Origin: Kitasatospora sp. MAA19
Lineage (GTDB): Bacteria; Actinomycetota; Actinomycetes; Streptomycetales; Streptomycetaceae
Assembly (NCBI RefSeq): GCF_029894125.1
Contig: NZ_JARXYZ010000033.1
Location: forward strand, 1 to 64,000
Length of the DNA: 64,000 bases
Direction: 5' to 3'
The number at the start of each line of letters is the position of its first letter. The first letter of the stretch is position 1. This document shows, in pieces, positions 41,594 through 51,595 of the stretch. The notes beneath the pieces were generated by a model. It ran no database searches and was not told the DNA's origin. It saw only the letters and a program-made list of their open reading frames with translations. Made by a program: the position numbers and the translations under genes.

Positions 41594-43705
41594 TCAGGCG
41601 TCGATGCGGGAGCGGTCCAGGGTGGCCGCCGAGTCCACGATGAACTCCTTGCGCGGAGCGACGTCGTTGCCCATCAGCAGGTCGAAGATCTTCTCGGCCT
41701 GCTCCAGGTCGCCCAGGTTGATCCGGCGCAGCGTGCGGTGGCGCGGGTCCATGGTGGTCTCGGCCAGCTGGTCGGCGTCCATCTCGCCCAGGCCCTTGTA
41801 CCGCTGCACCGGCTCCTTCCAGCGCATCCCCTTGCGCTGGAACTCCAGCAGGGTGGAGCGCAGTTCGGCGTCGGAGTAGGTGTAGTGGTACTTCTCCTGG
41901 CCGCGCTTGGGGCTGGTGAGCTCGATCCGGTGCAGCGGCGGCACGGCGGCGAAGACCCGGCCCTGCTCGACCATCGGCCGCATGTAGCGGTGGAACAGGG
42001 TCAGCAGCAGGGTGCGGATGTGCGAACCGTCGACGTCGGCGTCGGCCATGAAGATGACCCGGCCGTAGCGGGCCTGGTCGATGTCGAAGGTACGGCCCGA
42101 ACCGGCCCCTATCACCTGGATGATCGCGGCGCACTCGGTGTTCTTGAGCATGTCGCTCACCGAGGCCTTCTGCACGTTGAGGATCTTGCCGCGGATCGGC
42201 AGCAGCGCCTGGAACTCGGAGTTCCGGGCGAGCTTCGCGGTGCCGAGCGCGGAGTCGCCCTCGACGATGAAGAGCTCGCTGCGCTCGACGTCGTCGCTGC
42301 GGCAGTCGGCCAGCTTGGCCGGCAGCGAGCTGGTCTCCAGCGCGGTCTTGCGACGCTGGGCCTCCTTGTGCTGGCGGGCGGCGACCCGGGTGCGGGCGGC
42401 CGCGACGACCTTGTCCAGCACGGCCCGGGCCTGGAGCTTCTGGTCCTTCTTGGCCGAGGTCAGGAAGGCCTTGAGCTCCTTGGCGACGACGGCGGCGACG
42501 ATCCGGTTGGCCGCCGAGGTGCCGAGCACCTCCTTGGTCTGGCCCTCGAACTGCGGCTCGGCGAGCCGGACGGTGACCACCGCGGTGAGGCCCTCGGTGG
42601 CGTCGTCCTTGGTGATGTCGTCCTCGGCGACGCGCAGCAGCTTGGCGGCGCGCAGCGCCTCGTTGACGGTCTTGGCCAGCGAGCGCTCGAAGCCGGTGAC
42701 GTGGGTGCCGCCCTTGGGGGTGGCGATGATGTTGACGAAGGAGCGCAGGGTGGTGTCGTAGCCGGCGCCCCAGCGCAGCGCGATGTCCACCCCGAGCTGG
42801 CGGGTGACCTCGGTGGGGGTCATGTGGCCGAGCTCGTCCAGGACGGGCACGGTCTCCTTGAAGGTGCCCTCGCCGTGCAGCCGCAGCACGTCGCAGACCG
42901 GCTTGTCGGGGGCCAGGAACTCGCAGAACTCGGCGATGCCGCCGTCGAAGCGGAAGACCGACTCCTCGACCTGCTCGCTCTCGGTGAGCCGCTCGTCCCG
43001 CACCACGATGGTCAGACCGGGGACGAGGAAGGCGGTCTGCCGGGCGCGGCTGTACAGGTGCTCCAGCGAGAGCCGGGCGTCCTTGAGGAAGATCTGCCGG
43101 TCCGCCCAGTAGCGGATCCGGGTGCCGGTGCGGGTCTTCGGCACCTTGCGCGTCCTGGTCAGGCCGTTGGCGGGCTCGAAGGGCGCGTCCGGGCTGGTCT
43201 CGGTGAAGATGCCGGGGGTGCCGCGGCGGAAGCTGACCGCGTGGGTGTGGCCGCCGCGGTCGACCTCGACGTCCAGCCGGGCGGAGAGGGCGTTGACGAC
43301 GGAGGCGCCGACGCCGTGCAGGCCGCCGGAGGCCGCGTAGGAGCCGCCGCCGAACTTTCCGCCGGCGTGCAGCTTGGTCATCACGACCTCGACGCCGGAC
43401 AGCCCGGTCTTGGGCTCGACGTCGACCGGGATGCCGCGCCCGTTGTCGCGGACCTCGACCGAGGAGTCCGGGTGCAGCAGGACCTCGATGCGGTCGCAGT
43501 GGCCGCCCAGCGCCTCGTCGACGGAGTTGTCGATGATCTCCCAGAGGCAGTGCATCAGGCCGCGACTGTCGGTCGAGCCGATGTACATGCCGGGGCGCTT
43601 GCGGACCGCCTCCAGGCCCTCCAGGACGAGCAGGTGCCGAGCGGTGTAGTTGGAACCGTCGTCGCCGGCCAGCAGTGCGGACGGCACGGTCGTTTCGGCA
43701 CTCAC
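41594..43705 (-). CDS. parE: DNA topoisomerase IV subunit B (ParE)
   Basis: The 703-residue ATPase subunit partners ParC. GHKL motifs are visible: EIIDNSVDEALGG (N-box), DNGRGIPVD, and GGLHGVGASVVNALS. The transducer domain follows, then TOPRIM metal-binding residues in FIVEGDSALGTAK and MADADVDGSHIRTLLL, and the C-terminal QRYKGLGEMDADQL motif. The EGDSALG loop differs from the usual EGDSAGG, which may be normal for this clade. The GTG at 43705 has GAGGAG upstream. Its distance from a recF/gyrA context and the parC gene nearby support ParE over GyrB. Confidence 0.94.
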   Translation of the reverse strand: MSAETTVPSALLAGDDGSNYTARHLLVLEGLEAVRKRPGMYIGSTDSRGLMHCLWEIIDNSVDEALGGHCDRIEVLLHPDSSVEVRDNGRGIPVDVEPKTGLSGVEVVMTKLHAGGKFGGGSYAASGGLHGVGASVVNALSARLDVEVDRGGHTHAVSFRRGTPGIFTETSPDAPFEPANGLTRTRKVPKTRTGTRIRYWADRQIFLKDARLSLEHLYSRARQTAFLVPGLTIVVRDERLTESEQVEESVFRFDGGIAEFCEFLAPDKPVCDVLRLHGEGTFKETVPVLDELGHMTPTEVTRQLGVDIALRWGAGYDTTLRSFVNIIATPKGGTHVTGFERSLAKTVNEALRAAKLLRVAEDDITKDDATEGLTAVVTVRLAEPQFEGQTKEVLGTSAANRIVAAVVAKELKAFLTSAKKDQKLQARAVLDKVVAAARTRVAARQHKEAQRRKTALETSSLPAKLADCRSDDVERSELFIVEGDSALGTAKLARNSEFQALLPIRGKILNVQKASVSDMLKNTECAAIIQVIGAGSGRTFDIDQARYGRVIFMADADVDGSHIRTLLLTLFHRYMRPMVEQGRVFAAVPPLHRIELTSPKRGQEKYHYTYSDAELRSTLLEFQRKGMRWKEPVQRYKGLGEMDADQLAETTMDPRHRTLRRINLGDLEQAEKIFDLLMGNDVAPRKEFIVDSAATLDRSRIDA

Positions 43706-44243
43706 GCGGCACTCTCCTCGGTGAAGTTCTGTCTCATCGGTCACATCAGGACGCATCCGGACCATCCGCCAGTGCAGCACGCCGCACCGACAGCCGTCGC
43801 CCAGTGTGCGCGCACCGCCCCGCTGGGTGCGCAGCACGGCGGGCCGCTCCCGCGCAGCTTGTACGCGCTGCGCGAACAAGGACCGCACCGGCCTCCGGGG
43901 CCCCGGGGCGCCATCTCCTCCCGGTACCACCGGTCCTGGCGGATCGTGGGGCCTGGCGCAGGCTCCGGAACTGCCGCTATGCAGGCTACCGGGGCCCGGG
44001 ACGGGGCTTATGCTCCAACCCGGCAGAGGATTATGCTACGCGGACCTCGCACCCGGTCCCGATCGGGCGTTCGAGCGACGGGCGGATCCTGGGATTCGGT
44101 ACGCATGAACCACCGGCCCCCGGGGCACGTCCTCATCAACACAGCAGAATCCTCAGAGAAGAAAAGCCACGAGCGGGAACGTTTTCGGCCTGGTTGGATG
44201 TTGACCCTGGTACGACAGCTCGTCGAGCTAGAGAAGAGGCGAC
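43706..44243. other. Divergent intergenic region between parE and the DUF7455 gene
   Basis: These 538 bp carry no supported gene. An AT-rich core near 44005-44040 contains a direct repeat of TTATGCT and, on the minus strand, a CATAAT hexamer (44029-44034) that could be a parE -10 element. TTGACC at 44201-44206 could be a -35 for the DUF7455 gene, but no good -10 matches it. Confidence 0.4.
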
Positions 44244-44474
44244 GTGACTACTGTTCTGACCCCTGCGAGCCCGCTCACAGCGGCTGACCGCTGCGACCGC
44301 TGCGGCGCCCAGGCCTACCTGCGCGTCGTACTCGCCAGCGGCGGAGAGCTGCTCTTCTGCGCCCACCACGGCCGGAAGTTCGAGCCCGAGCTCAAGAAGA
44401 TCGCCGTGGAGATACAGGACGAGAGCGGCCGTCTCACCACCCCCAACGCCACGGCGGCCGAAGAAGAGCGCTGA
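44244..44474 (+). CDS. DUF7455 small zinc-binding-like protein
   Basis: The 76-residue protein contains DRCDRCGAQAYLRVVLASGGELLFCAHHGRKFEPEL: a CxxC pair and a downstream C-H-H, a compact treble-clef or zinc-ribbon pattern. It starts at a GTG with GAGG four bases upstream. Such proteins are consistently encoded between parE and hrdB in streptomycetes; the function is unknown, though small zinc ribbons often bind nucleic acid or RNA polymerase. A strong terminator follows. Confidence 0.88.
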   Translation: MTTVLTPASPLTAADRCDRCGAQAYLRVVLASGGELLFCAHHGRKFEPELKKIAVEIQDESGRLTTPNATAAEEER

Positions 44475-44539
44475 TCCCGAGCGCCGCACCAGCAGCCGAC
44501 GTCGAGCTGTGTCCGGCCGCGCACCGCGCGCGACCGGTG

Positions 44540-44578
44540 GCCGGGCGACGGGTCCCCTTCGGGGGCCGGTCGCCCGGC
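44540..44578. terminator. Hairpin terminator between DUF7455 and protease genes
   Basis: GCCGGGCGAC (44540-44549) pairs with GTCGCCCGGC (44569-44578), with an inner CCCC/GGGG stem around a TTC loop. Confidence 0.8.
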
Positions 44579-44665
44579 TCTGTCGTTCCCCTGGCCGAAC
44601 ACGGTCCGCACCGACGTGACGTCAGAACGTGACCGGCCGGTCACCGGCGGCGGCCCGGTCGGGCC

Positions 44666-45565
44666 TCACAGCACCGAGCGCACCGCGTTCGCGACCGAGG
44701 CCACCCTGGTGTAGACGCCCGGGTGGGCCGCGTCGGCGCAGCCCGTCCCCCAGGACACCAGGCCCACCAGTCGGCCGCCGACGACCAGCGGGCCGCCGCT
44801 GTCGCCCTGGCAGGCGTCCTTGCCGCCCTTCTCCTCGCCCGCGCAGACCATGCCCCGGGCGTCGAACTTCCCGTCCGGCCCGCCCGGATAGGCCTGCGCA
44901 CAGGTCTGGTCCGCGACGATCGGCACCTCCACCCCGCGCAGCGTGGGCGAGTAGTCGCCCCGCCCGGTGCTGTCCCCCCAGCCGAAGACCTGCGCGGTGG
45001 TCCGGGGCGCGTACGGGCCGGTCTCGCCCTGGCCGATCAGGCCGATCACCGGCCGGGAGCCCTGCGAGTCGGCGAGGGTGAGCACCGCGACGTCGTTCAC
45101 GTTGGCGGCGAAGGCGTAGTCGGGGTGGATCCAGACCGACCGGACGGACACCTCGCGGCCGACCGAGCCCCGCAGGTCGTCCCGACCGACGACGACCTTG
45201 AGGCCCGGCCGGTCCACCTTGGCGCCCTTGGTCTCGTCGTAGAAGCAGTGCGCGGCCGTCACCACCTTGGTCGGCGTGACCAGTGCGCCCCCGCAGAACT
45301 GGCCGGAGCGGCCGCTGCCGAACTGCTGGCGGCTGGACAGCGCCACCACCCACGGGTGGTCGGCGGTGCTCACGGCGGTGCCGCCCACCACCCGGCGCTG
45401 CGCCTCGGCCGGCCCGGCCGTACCGAGCGCGGCCAGCGGAACGGGGACGGCGGCCAGCAGCGCCAGCACGGCGGCCCGTCGGCGGCGCGCCGCGCGGGCG
45501 ACCGACGGGCTCGCCGGCGGCGGGGCGGGGGTCGGCAGGGCAGCGCGGTCCGGGTTGGGCAACAC
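44666..45565 (-). CDS. Secreted trypsin-like serine protease (S1 family)
   Basis: The 299-residue precursor has an Arg-rich N-region and hydrophobic core (about 30-50), with cleavage likely near AEAQR and a mature start RVVGG analogous to trypsin's IVGG, implying a short propeptide. The catalytic triad is His106 (VVTAAHC), Asp158 (NDVAVLTL) and Ser256 (GDSGGP). Asp250 at the base of the S1 pocket (KDACQGDSGGP) predicts cleavage after Arg or Lys. Six cysteines can form three disulfides. The GTG at 45565 leads directly into LPNPDRAALPT. Streptomycete trypsins often act in mycelium turnover during development. Confidence 0.93.
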   Translation of the reverse strand: MLPNPDRAALPTPAPPPASPSVARAARRRRAAVLALLAAVPVPLAALGTAGPAEAQRRVVGGTAVSTADHPWVVALSSRQQFGSGRSGQFCGGALVTPTKVVTAAHCFYDETKGAKVDRPGLKVVVGRDDLRGSVGREVSVRSVWIHPDYAFAANVNDVAVLTLADSQGSRPVIGLIGQGETGPYAPRTTAQVFGWGDSTGRGDYSPTLRGVEVPIVADQTCAQAYPGGPDGKFDARGMVCAGEEKGGKDACQGDSGGPLVVGGRLVGLVSWGTGCADAAHPGVYTRVASVANAVRSVL

Positions 45566-45708
45566 CGGTGACTCCAGTCGGCTCGGCAGCAGGCAACCGG
45601 CACAGCGTAGGTGATCAACTACACTGCGCGACCGCTTCCCGTCGCACCGCCACCCGGACGAGGGACAACGGCCACCCGGACGCTGACCCGCCCGGACCCG
45701 GACAGCCG

Positions 45709-45742
45709 CGAAGGCCCGGAGCCGTACGACTCCGGGCCTTCG
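45709..45742. terminator. Hairpin terminator after hrdB
   Basis: CGAAGGCCCGGAG (45709-45721) and CTCCGGGCCTTCG (45730-45742) are perfectly complementary with an 8-base loop, 26 bp beyond the hrdB stop. Confidence 0.9.
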
Positions 45743-45768
45743 TCACGCGCTTGCGAACGGGGTGCAGA

Positions 45769-47418
<1,650 letters not shown>

Positions 47419-47786
47419 GAACAACCTCTCGGACGATGAGTGGACTCGAACCCGTACCGGCCGCCCGAGCGGGCGGGGAAGGAAATCGCGCGTCGGACGC
47501 GCGGTGTCGATTCCGACCGACTCGGGCTTGAGGACTGGGCTTGCAGGACGGCAGCAGCGCCGCGGACCAACACAGCATTGTGACATGTTGGAGTATTCCG
47601 GAGCTGCTCCCGCTCAGGAGACATCGCTGCTACTCGTCAAGTGTTACGCATGGCCTTCGTGTCGCGGGTCACACCACTCGGCACCCACAGCCACGGGGCC
47701 GCAATCCATCATCGCTCACCCGCGCCGAAACCTGTTGTCATGGACGGGGCATCACGCTTTCCGGGCGGGACCGCCGACGCGCAGAA
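47419..47786. other. hrdB leader and promoter region
   Basis: This 368-bp interval between hrdB and the whiH terminator contains no supported gene. It includes TTGACG on the minus strand near 47636 and the SigR-like GGAAT site at 47595-47599. A long untranslated leader is expected for hrdB. Confidence 0.5.
47574..47599 (-). promoter_or_regulatory. SigR-like promoter candidate for hrdB
   Basis: On the minus strand GGAAT (47595-47599) is followed, after 18 bases, by GCT (47574-47576), against the SigR consensus GGAAT-N18-GTT. In S. coelicolor one hrdB promoter is controlled by the thiol-stress sigma factor SigR. One -10 base mismatches here. Confidence 0.35.
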
Positions 47787-47823
47787 GCCCTCCGGCTGCG
47801 CCGCGCGGGTGCGGCCGGAGGGC
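47787..47823 (-). terminator. Hairpin terminator after whiH
   Basis: GCCCTCCGGC (47787-47796) pairs perfectly with GCCGGAGGGC (47814-47823), about 50 bp past the whiH stop. Confidence 0.8.
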
Positions 47824-47873
47824 CCTGGAGGAGCGGAGGACGCCCGGGGCGCCCGCTCACCGGAACAGCCCGC

Positions 47874-48749
47874 TCAGTGCTCCCGGGGGGCGGGGACGGA
47901 CGGCTCGATCTCGGGGTGGACGGTGAGCAGCGCGCGCATCGCGACCTCGCCCGCGGTGCCGTCACCGGTGCCCAGCGCGTCCACCAGCCGGGCGTGCAGA
48001 CTGACCGAGGACTCGGAGGGCCGCTCGCAGGAGGTGGCCGGGCCACCCGACACCTGCAGCGCGCCGGCCACGATCCCGGACAGGTGCTCCAGCATCCGGT
48101 TGCCGGCCATTTGCAGTACCAGTCCGTGCAGCTCGGCGTCGGCCCGGCTGTAGGTGGCGAGGTCGGCCTGGGCGGCGGCGTGGCCCATGATCTCGACCAG
48201 CTCGACCAGCCGCTGCTGGACGTCCTCCCGGCCGTGGCCGGCGGCGAGCCGGGCGGCCAGCGGCTCGATCGCCCAGCGGAGCTCGAACAGCTCCCGGCGC
48301 TGCTCGTCCCGCTGCGGACCGAAGGCGCGCCACTCGATGATGTCCGGGTCCAGCAGGTTCCAGTCGGCGACCGGGCGGACCCGGGTGCCGACGTTCGGCC
48401 GGGCGCTGACCAGGCCCTTGGCCTCCAGCACGCGCAGCGACTCGCGGACGACGGTCCGGGACACCTCGAACCGCTGACCGATCTCCTCGGGCACGAGCGG
48501 CCGGTCGGCACCGAGGTCGCCGGAGACGATCATCTGGCCGAGCTGCTGGACCAACTGGCCGTGCAGACCGCGACCGCGGCTGCTGGTTGTCTTGCGGCCG
48601 ACCCTGGCGAGATCAGACTCGGCGCCCTCCCAGCGGGGCGCCGGCGGGGTCTGCCGGTCGTACGAGAAGCGGTCCAGATCGCCTGGGCCGTGGATGGGCC
48701 CTTCGGCGGAACGGGCGGGGGTCATGGTGGGGTGCGCAAGGGTACTCAC
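47874..48749 (-). CDS. whiH: Sporulation regulator WhiH (GntR/FadR family)
   Basis: The protein of about 291 residues has a variable N-terminal extension (1-65), a GntR winged helix (about 66-130; VPEEIGQRFEVSRTVVRESLRVLEAKGLVSARPNVGTRVRP), and an all-helical FCD ligand-binding domain (about 145-280) with the Asp/His metal-ligand pattern (RADAELHGLVLQMAGN, SLHARLVDAL). Immediate proximity to hrdB identifies it as WhiH, which in S. coelicolor is required for sporulation septation in aerial hyphae, is expressed from a WhiG promoter and represses itself. The GTG at 48749 has AAGGAG just two bases ahead; an ATG at 48725 is an alternative without such a site. Confidence 0.88.
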   Translation of the reverse strand: MSTLAHPTMTPARSAEGPIHGPGDLDRFSYDRQTPPAPRWEGAESDLARVGRKTTSSRGRGLHGQLVQQLGQMIVSGDLGADRPLVPEEIGQRFEVSRTVVRESLRVLEAKGLVSARPNVGTRVRPVADWNLLDPDIIEWRAFGPQRDEQRRELFELRWAIEPLAARLAAGHGREDVQQRLVELVEIMGHAAAQADLATYSRADAELHGLVLQMAGNRMLEHLSGIVAGALQVSGGPATSCERPSESSVSLHARLVDALGTGDGTAGEVAMRALLTVHPEIEPSVPAPREH

Positions 48750-48782
48750 AGCTCCTTTGTCGGCGATCGGCAGGCGCAGCTT

Positions 48783-48807
48783 GAGAATTCTCGTGAAAAG
48801 CACACGA
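48783..48807 (-). promoter_or_regulatory. Overlapping palindromes upstream of whiH
   Basis: GAGAATTCTC (48783-48792) is a perfect 10-bp palindrome, immediately followed by TCGTG-N7-CACGA (48791-48807). They lie 34-58 bp upstream of the start in an AT-rich island and are candidate autoregulatory sites for WhiH. No convincing WhiG promoter (TAAA-N15-GCCGATAA) is present; GCCGATCG near the start is only a partial match. Confidence 0.45.
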
Positions 48808-48963
48808 AAGGGTGATCGACCGCGACTGGATAATTGACTTCTTATCAGGAAGAACCGCGCATTGCGGTCACTGCTGGTCGATCTTGATGGTTCGGTGCGG
48901 TCGTGCGCGCCGGGTGAGGGTGCACGCCGTGCGGGAGTGCGCGCCGGGTCGAAGCGCACCGGG

Positions 48964-49869
48964 TCAGAGCGCGCGCCGCCGGGCCTGCACCAGGAGCGCC
49001 GTGAGCAGCAGGACGACCGCGGGCGCCGCCACCGCCGCGAGCAGGACCGGGTCCGTCAGCGCCGTACTCCCGGCCACCGCCTCGTGCTCCCCGCCGTAAA
49101 CCCAGCCGTAGGCCCACTCGATGCCGGATTGGAAGGGCAGCAGTTCGGCCGCCCGGGTCGGCCACGGCGTGCCGGTCCGCCGCAGCAGCAGCGCCACCCC
49201 GGACTCCAGCAGTGCCGGCAGCGCGCACAGCAGCAGCACTCCGGCCGCTGCGCTGCGGGTCAGCGACGCCGTCAGCACCCCGGTCCAGCCCGCCACGACG
49301 GTCAGCAGGACGAACGTCAGCAAGGCCGCCGGCACGCCGTGGCCGGCCACCAGTGCCACCGGGGCGAACACGCCCGGCAGGTCGGCCAGACCGGACAGCC
49401 CGGCGGCGGCCAGCGCCTCCGACACCCGGTCCGACAACGCCGTGGGCTCCGCCCAGGCGGCCACCGTCACCCCGCCCGGCAGCGCGAGATGCACCGCCAG
49501 CGCGTCCAGCAACAGGGTCGCCAGCGCCAGCAGCGCCGCGACGGGGCCGATCACCAGCAGCTTCGCCAGCAGCAGCCGCACCCGTCGCAGGTACGACACC
49601 TGGGAGGCCGACAGCCCCGGGTGGCACACCTCGTGCCCGTAGGAGAGCGCGCCCAGCACGCCGGCGCCGAACGCGGCGAACGGCAACGGGATCAGCGGTA
49701 CGGCGGCGGTCAGCAGCCGTACCCCGGCCGGGGCGGCCAACGGTCCGTCCGGGGCCTGGCTCGCCAGGACGGCGGCCGCGGTGGCGTTGCAGAGCAGCAC
49801 GGCGGCGAGCAGCAGCCAGGTGGAACGCAGGCCGCGCAGTCGGCGCAGCTCGTAGGCCAGGACACGCAC
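48964..49869 (-). CDS. ABC transporter permease (ABC-2-like)
   Basis: The 301-residue protein begins MRVLAYELRRLRGLRSTWLLLAAVLL, typical of ABC-2 type exporter permeases, and has six hydrophobic helices with a large loop near 145-170. The EVCHPGLSASQVSYLRRVRLLLAKLLV stretch matches the usual coupling-helix and helix-2 region. It is coupled to the upstream ATPase gene (3 bp between genes). The substrate is unknown. Its position next to whiH and hrdB is also found, as far as I recall, in S. coelicolor. The GTG at 49869 is the only good start. Confidence 0.83.
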   Translation of the reverse strand: MRVLAYELRRLRGLRSTWLLLAAVLLCNATAAAVLASQAPDGPLAAPAGVRLLTAAVPLIPLPFAAFGAGVLGALSYGHEVCHPGLSASQVSYLRRVRLLLAKLLVIGPVAALLALATLLLDALAVHLALPGGVTVAAWAEPTALSDRVSEALAAAGLSGLADLPGVFAPVALVAGHGVPAALLTFVLLTVVAGWTGVLTASLTRSAAAGVLLLCALPALLESGVALLLRRTGTPWPTRAAELLPFQSGIEWAYGWVYGGEHEAVAGSTALTDPVLLAAVAAPAVVLLLTALLVQARRRAL

Positions 49870-49872
49870 GGT

Positions 49873-51321
49873 TCACTCGCTCCGGTGGTCGTCGGGGGTG
49901 GCGGGGGCCGGGCTCGCCGCCGTGGCCTGGGCCAGGCGGCCGAGCCGAACGGTGTCGTCGGTCGACAGGTCGGCGGCGGCGCTCCCGCGGCGGCCGGCGA
50001 CCAGGGCGGGCGCGGGCTCTCCGGCACTGGCGGCGGGGGCGAGGGCGGCGGGGCCGGCGACCAATGCGGATCGGGCTGGAACGCCGGGGCCGTCGCGGAA
50101 CAGCCGCTCCACCGCGACGGTCGGGCCGGAATCGGCGGGGTCGGCCCGGTGGGGGGCGGGGCCGAGGGCGGCCAGGGCGGTCGTGACCGAGGTGACGGGC
50201 AGGGCGCGGGTGGGCAGCGCCAGCTCGTCCCGGTGCCGGCTGTCCTGGTGCTGGCCGTCCCGGTGCCGGCCGTCCCGGTGCTGGCCGTCCCGGTGGTGCG
50301 GGACGGTGACGGCCGGGGCGTCAGGAGTCGACTCGAGGGCGGGCTCGGCGGCGGGCTCCGGGGCGGGCTCGGAGGCGGCGAGGGCCGGCTGGACGCGGAG
50401 GTGGCCGGAGCGGCCGGAGGCGACCGGCAGGGCGGCCCGGGGCGCCGACTGCTCGACCACCCGGTCGGCCAGCTCGTGCAGCAGGATGCCGTGGCGGTAG
50501 GCGAGTTCGCCGATCTCGGTGCGGTCGATGCCCGCCACCGCGAGGCCCGCGCCGCCGTCGCGGCGCACCTCGGCGCCCTGGCTGACCAGCAGGTCGGCCA
50601 GCCGCGACATCTGCGGCCCGCGGACGGCCACTTCGGGGCTGAGTCTGGCCCGGCAGAAGTCCGCCACCGGCTGGTCGGCCACCAGTCGGCCGCGATCCAG
50701 CGTGATGACCCGGTCGGCGAGCTGCGCGGCCTCCTGTGGGGTGCGGGTGGTCACCAGGACCGTCCCGCCGGCGACGCCGAACGAGCGCAGGAAGGAGTGG
50801 AACCACTCGACGTTGCGCGGCGACAGGCCATCGGTCGGCGCGTCCAGCAGCAGTGTGCCGGGGTCGCCGAGCAGGGCGGCGGCCAGGGCCAGCCGACGGT
50901 GCATGCCGGGCGAGAAGGAGCGCAGCCGCTGTCCGGCGACGGCGGCCAGCCGGGTCTGTTCCAGGAGTTCGTCGGCCCGCCGCGCGGGGACGCCGACCGC
51001 TGCGGCCAGCATCCGCAGGTGGCAGTGCGCCTTGCGGCCCGGGTGGCCGGCCATGGCGGCCGCGCCCGGCCCGGGGCCGGGCAACAGCACGCCGACCTCG
51101 CGTTCGGGGCGGCGCAGCTGGCGGTAGGTGCGGCCGTCGAAGAGCGTGACGCCCTGGCCGCGTTCGAGTTCGAGCATCAGCCGCAGCGCGGTGGACTTGC
51201 CCGCGTCCTCGGCGCCGAGCAGCGCGGTCACCATGCCGGGCCGGGTGTCGAAGGTCAGATCGAGGACCGCGGGTGGGACGCCCTTGCGGTAGACCTTGGT
51301 CAGTCCGGTGATCTGGATCAT
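49873..51321 (-). CDS. Degenerate ABC transporter ATP-binding protein with long C-terminal extension
   Basis: The 482-residue protein starts MIQITGLTKVYRKGVPPAVLDLTF and has Walker A GAEDAGKST (about 36-44). The later motifs are abnormal: signature SFSPGMHRRLALA instead of LSGGQ, Walker B TLLLDAPTDGLSP with Ala where the catalytic Glu should be, and the H-loop VTTRTPQEA with Arg where His is expected. ATP binding may persist but hydrolysis should be impaired. The last 170 or so residues are disordered, including an HRDGQ-type repeat. It pairs with the downstream permease. Either it acts non-catalytically, works with another ATPase, or hydrolyses by an atypical route. Confidence 0.82.
   Translation of the reverse strand: MIQITGLTKVYRKGVPPAVLDLTFDTRPGMVTALLGAEDAGKSTALRLMLELERGQGVTLFDGRTYRQLRRPEREVGVLLPGPGPGAAAMAGHPGRKAHCHLRMLAAAVGVPARRADELLEQTRLAAVAGQRLRSFSPGMHRRLALAAALLGDPGTLLLDAPTDGLSPRNVEWFHSFLRSFGVAGGTVLVTTRTPQEAAQLADRVITLDRGRLVADQPVADFCRARLSPEVAVRGPQMSRLADLLVSQGAEVRRDGGAGLAVAGIDRTEIGELAYRHGILLHELADRVVEQSAPRAALPVASGRSGHLRVQPALAASEPAPEPAAEPALESTPDAPAVTVPHHRDGQHRDGRHRDGQHQDSRHRDELALPTRALPVTSVTTALAALGPAPHRADPADSGPTVAVERLFRDGPGVPARSALVAGPAALAPAASAGEPAPALVAGRRGSAAADLSTDDTVRLGRLAQATAASPAPATPDDHRSE
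50227..50295 (-). repeat. In-frame 15-bp minisatellite encoding HRDGQ-type repeats
   Basis: Four to five tandem 15-bp units (GTCCCGGTGCTGGCC-like on the plus strand) keep the reading frame of the ABC ATPase gene and encode HRDGQ, HRDGR, HRDGQ, HQDSR and HRDE. The unit length, a multiple of three, allows copy-number change without frameshift. Confidence 0.85.
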
Positions 51322-51522
51322 CGCTGCCTGCTCCCATGCCTCGGCCGGCCTGCTCGACGCGGAGCGCCCCCTGACGTGTCGGCGTGTGCCCGCACGGCTC
51401 CGCGCCAGCACATTAGGGGTCGGCGGCGGCGATTCCGGGCATTACGGGAGCGGCGCGGGCCCGTCGGCCGCCCACCTCACCCGATCAGGGGACAATCCGA
51501 TCCTGCGATTCCCGGTCGGGGG

Positions 51523-51592
51523 CGGGGTGGGCCAGGGTGGGACGGCCGTGGCGGTGGGCGGCGGTGGGCGGGGTGGGCCGGGTGGGCCGGGG
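51523..51592 (+). other. G-run-rich stretch with quadruplex potential
   Basis: The plus strand carries more than eight runs of three or more G separated by one to five bases, between the ABC ATPase promoter and the Nudix gene end. The rest of 51322-51595 shows no gene. Confidence 0.5.
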
Positions 51593-51595
51593 TCG

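Noticed and set aside
44201..44232. TTGACC as -35 of a DUF7455 promoter
   Set aside because: No acceptable -10 hexamer at 16-19 bp spacing; left as unassigned.
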